Source: Methanomassiliicoccales archaeon UBA147
GTDB taxonomy: Archaea > Thermoplasmatota > Thermoplasmata > SG8-5
NCBI GenBank assembly: GCA_002496385.1
Contig: DAJR01000029.1
Location: forward strand, 1-14,135
DNA length: 14,135 bases
Direction: 5' to 3'
Of this stretch, positions 13,869 through 14,135 are shown piece by piece. The notes under the pieces were generated by a model. The model worked only from the letters and a program-made list of their open reading frames with translations. It was not told where the DNA came from and did no database searches. The translations under genes were made by a program, and so were the position numbers. Positions within the stretch are counted from its first letter, which is position 1; each line of letters opens with the position of its first letter.

Positions 13869-13973
13869 CCGCAGAACCCCTGCGGGCGGAATATGCGGTA
13901 ATTGTTCAGTGAAGTTGCCCCCATCTGAAATCTTAGATTTTTGTTCGCAGTTTGCTGTTTTTTCATTTATTTT
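13869..13973 (+). terminator. hairpin and T-runs after the exonuclease gene
   Basis: A six-pair hairpin, CCGCAG (13869-13874) and CTGCGG (13880-13885), begins two bases after the stop codon. T-runs follow at 13938-13942 and 13958-13963 and a T-rich tail extends to 13973. T-runs alone can end archaeal transcripts, so the end is probably near 13940-13970. Confidence 0.5.
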
Positions 13974-13987
13974 GGGGTAACGGGGTC

Positions 13988-14026
13988 TAGGGGCTAGGGG
14001 CTTTGTTTGCAAAATGGGATAAAGGG
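13988..14026 (-). repeat. 39-bp element, right inverted copy
   Basis: This is the minus-strand copy of the element at 21-59, 33 of 39 positions identical and ungapped. It overlaps the left arm of the CTAG-heptamer inverted repeat. Confidence 0.7.
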
Positions 14027-14035
14027 GCTAGGAAT

Positions 14036-14060
14036 TGCTGGCTGACTTGAACAGCCAGCA
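14036..14060. repeat. 9-bp perfect hairpin inside the CTAG repeat
   Basis: TGCTGGCTG (14036-14044) and CAGCCAGCA (14052-14060) form a perfect stem around a seven-base loop. A ten-base palindrome, AACATATGTT, follows at 14064-14073. No T-tract follows, so it is not an obvious terminator. It looks like the core of a structured intergenic element. Confidence 0.6.
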
Positions 14061-14135
14061 CAAAACATATGTTGGCAACCCTAGACCCTAGTCCCTAGAC
14101 CCCCCTAATCCAAAAAACATACAGAATGGCTTCAA

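Larger units (their letters stand above)
13982..14103. repeat. CTAG-heptamer inverted repeat pair
   Basis: Bases 13982-14002 (GGGGTCTAGGG, then GCTAGGGGCT) and the reverse complement of 14083-14103 match at 19 of 21 positions. Both arms are built from a seven-base unit, CCCTAGN or its complement. A further unit lies at 14024-14032 and the right arm repeats it three times (14079-14099). The arms enclose a perfect hairpin at 14036-14060. Confidence 0.75.

Noticed and set aside
21..14026. A complete 14-kb transposon bounded by the inverted 39-bp copies
   Set aside because: There is no transposase, integrase or flanking target duplication visible, and the genes inside include housekeeping functions. 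Kept only as a weak alternative in the findings.
1..14135. CRISPR array, tRNA or rRNA genes
   Set aside because: The repeats at both ends are short heptamers and lack regular unique spacers. No cloverleaf or rRNA signature was seen on either strand.

Overview
The window looks like a chromosomal fragment from an uncultured archaeon, most likely of the Thermoplasmatota. Archaeal signs are TATA-type promoters about 25 bases before predicted transcript starts, one gene that appears leaderless, GGTGA-type ribosome sites next to GTG starts, and a giant glycoprotein-like surface protein. The phylum is an inference from gene style (S8/beta-helix surface giants, winged-helix STAND ATPases); no rRNA or ribosomal protein gene is present to confirm it. 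Base composition is moderately GC-rich, with AT-rich intergenic ends and a few AT-rich patches inside the giant gene.

Layout. Bases 1-338 hold no convincing conventional gene. They contain repeats with a CCCTAG core, a strong TATA box, a possible 30-codon ORF with a long stem-loop across its 3' part, and then the promoter of the giant gene. Bases 339-10418 (+) are one uninterrupted gene for a 3359-residue secreted, membrane-anchored protein. Its order is signal peptide, first part of an S8 subtilisin-like domain, an insertion of about 900 residues that includes a seven-bladed WD40-like propeller, the rest of the S8 domain, Ig/Fn3-like sheets, two related NosD-type beta-helices, more beta domains, a PPC-like domain, four Ig-like domains, one transmembrane helix, an acidic Glu/Pro tail and a SHOCT-like C-terminus. 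A palindromic terminator separates it from a convergent winged-helix/STAND ATPase gene (10477-11685, -). That gene diverges from an M24 metallopeptidase gene (11796-12902, +), which is followed by an exonuclease III/AP endonuclease gene (13106-13867, +). Bases 13868-14135 hold a probable terminator and a dense cluster of CTAG heptamer repeats and inverted repeats.

The main discovery candidate is the giant protein. Its S8 fold signatures are clear, but the His position reads Ser (SGTQTAS) and the nucleophile Ser position reads Glu (GSELASA), while Asp120 and the oxyanion Asn1256 remain. It appears to be a catalytically dead protease scaffold with a beta-propeller built into it, displayed outside the cell and joined through one membrane helix to a cytoplasmic SHOCT-like tail. 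The other three genes look like ordinary cellular functions (regulation, peptide turnover, DNA repair), and nothing in the sequence ties them to the surface protein.

Second, the two ends of the window carry inverted copies of a 39-base element (33 of 39 identical by hand alignment). It is either a dispersed intergenic repeat, possibly where the assembly broke, or the two edges of a larger unit.
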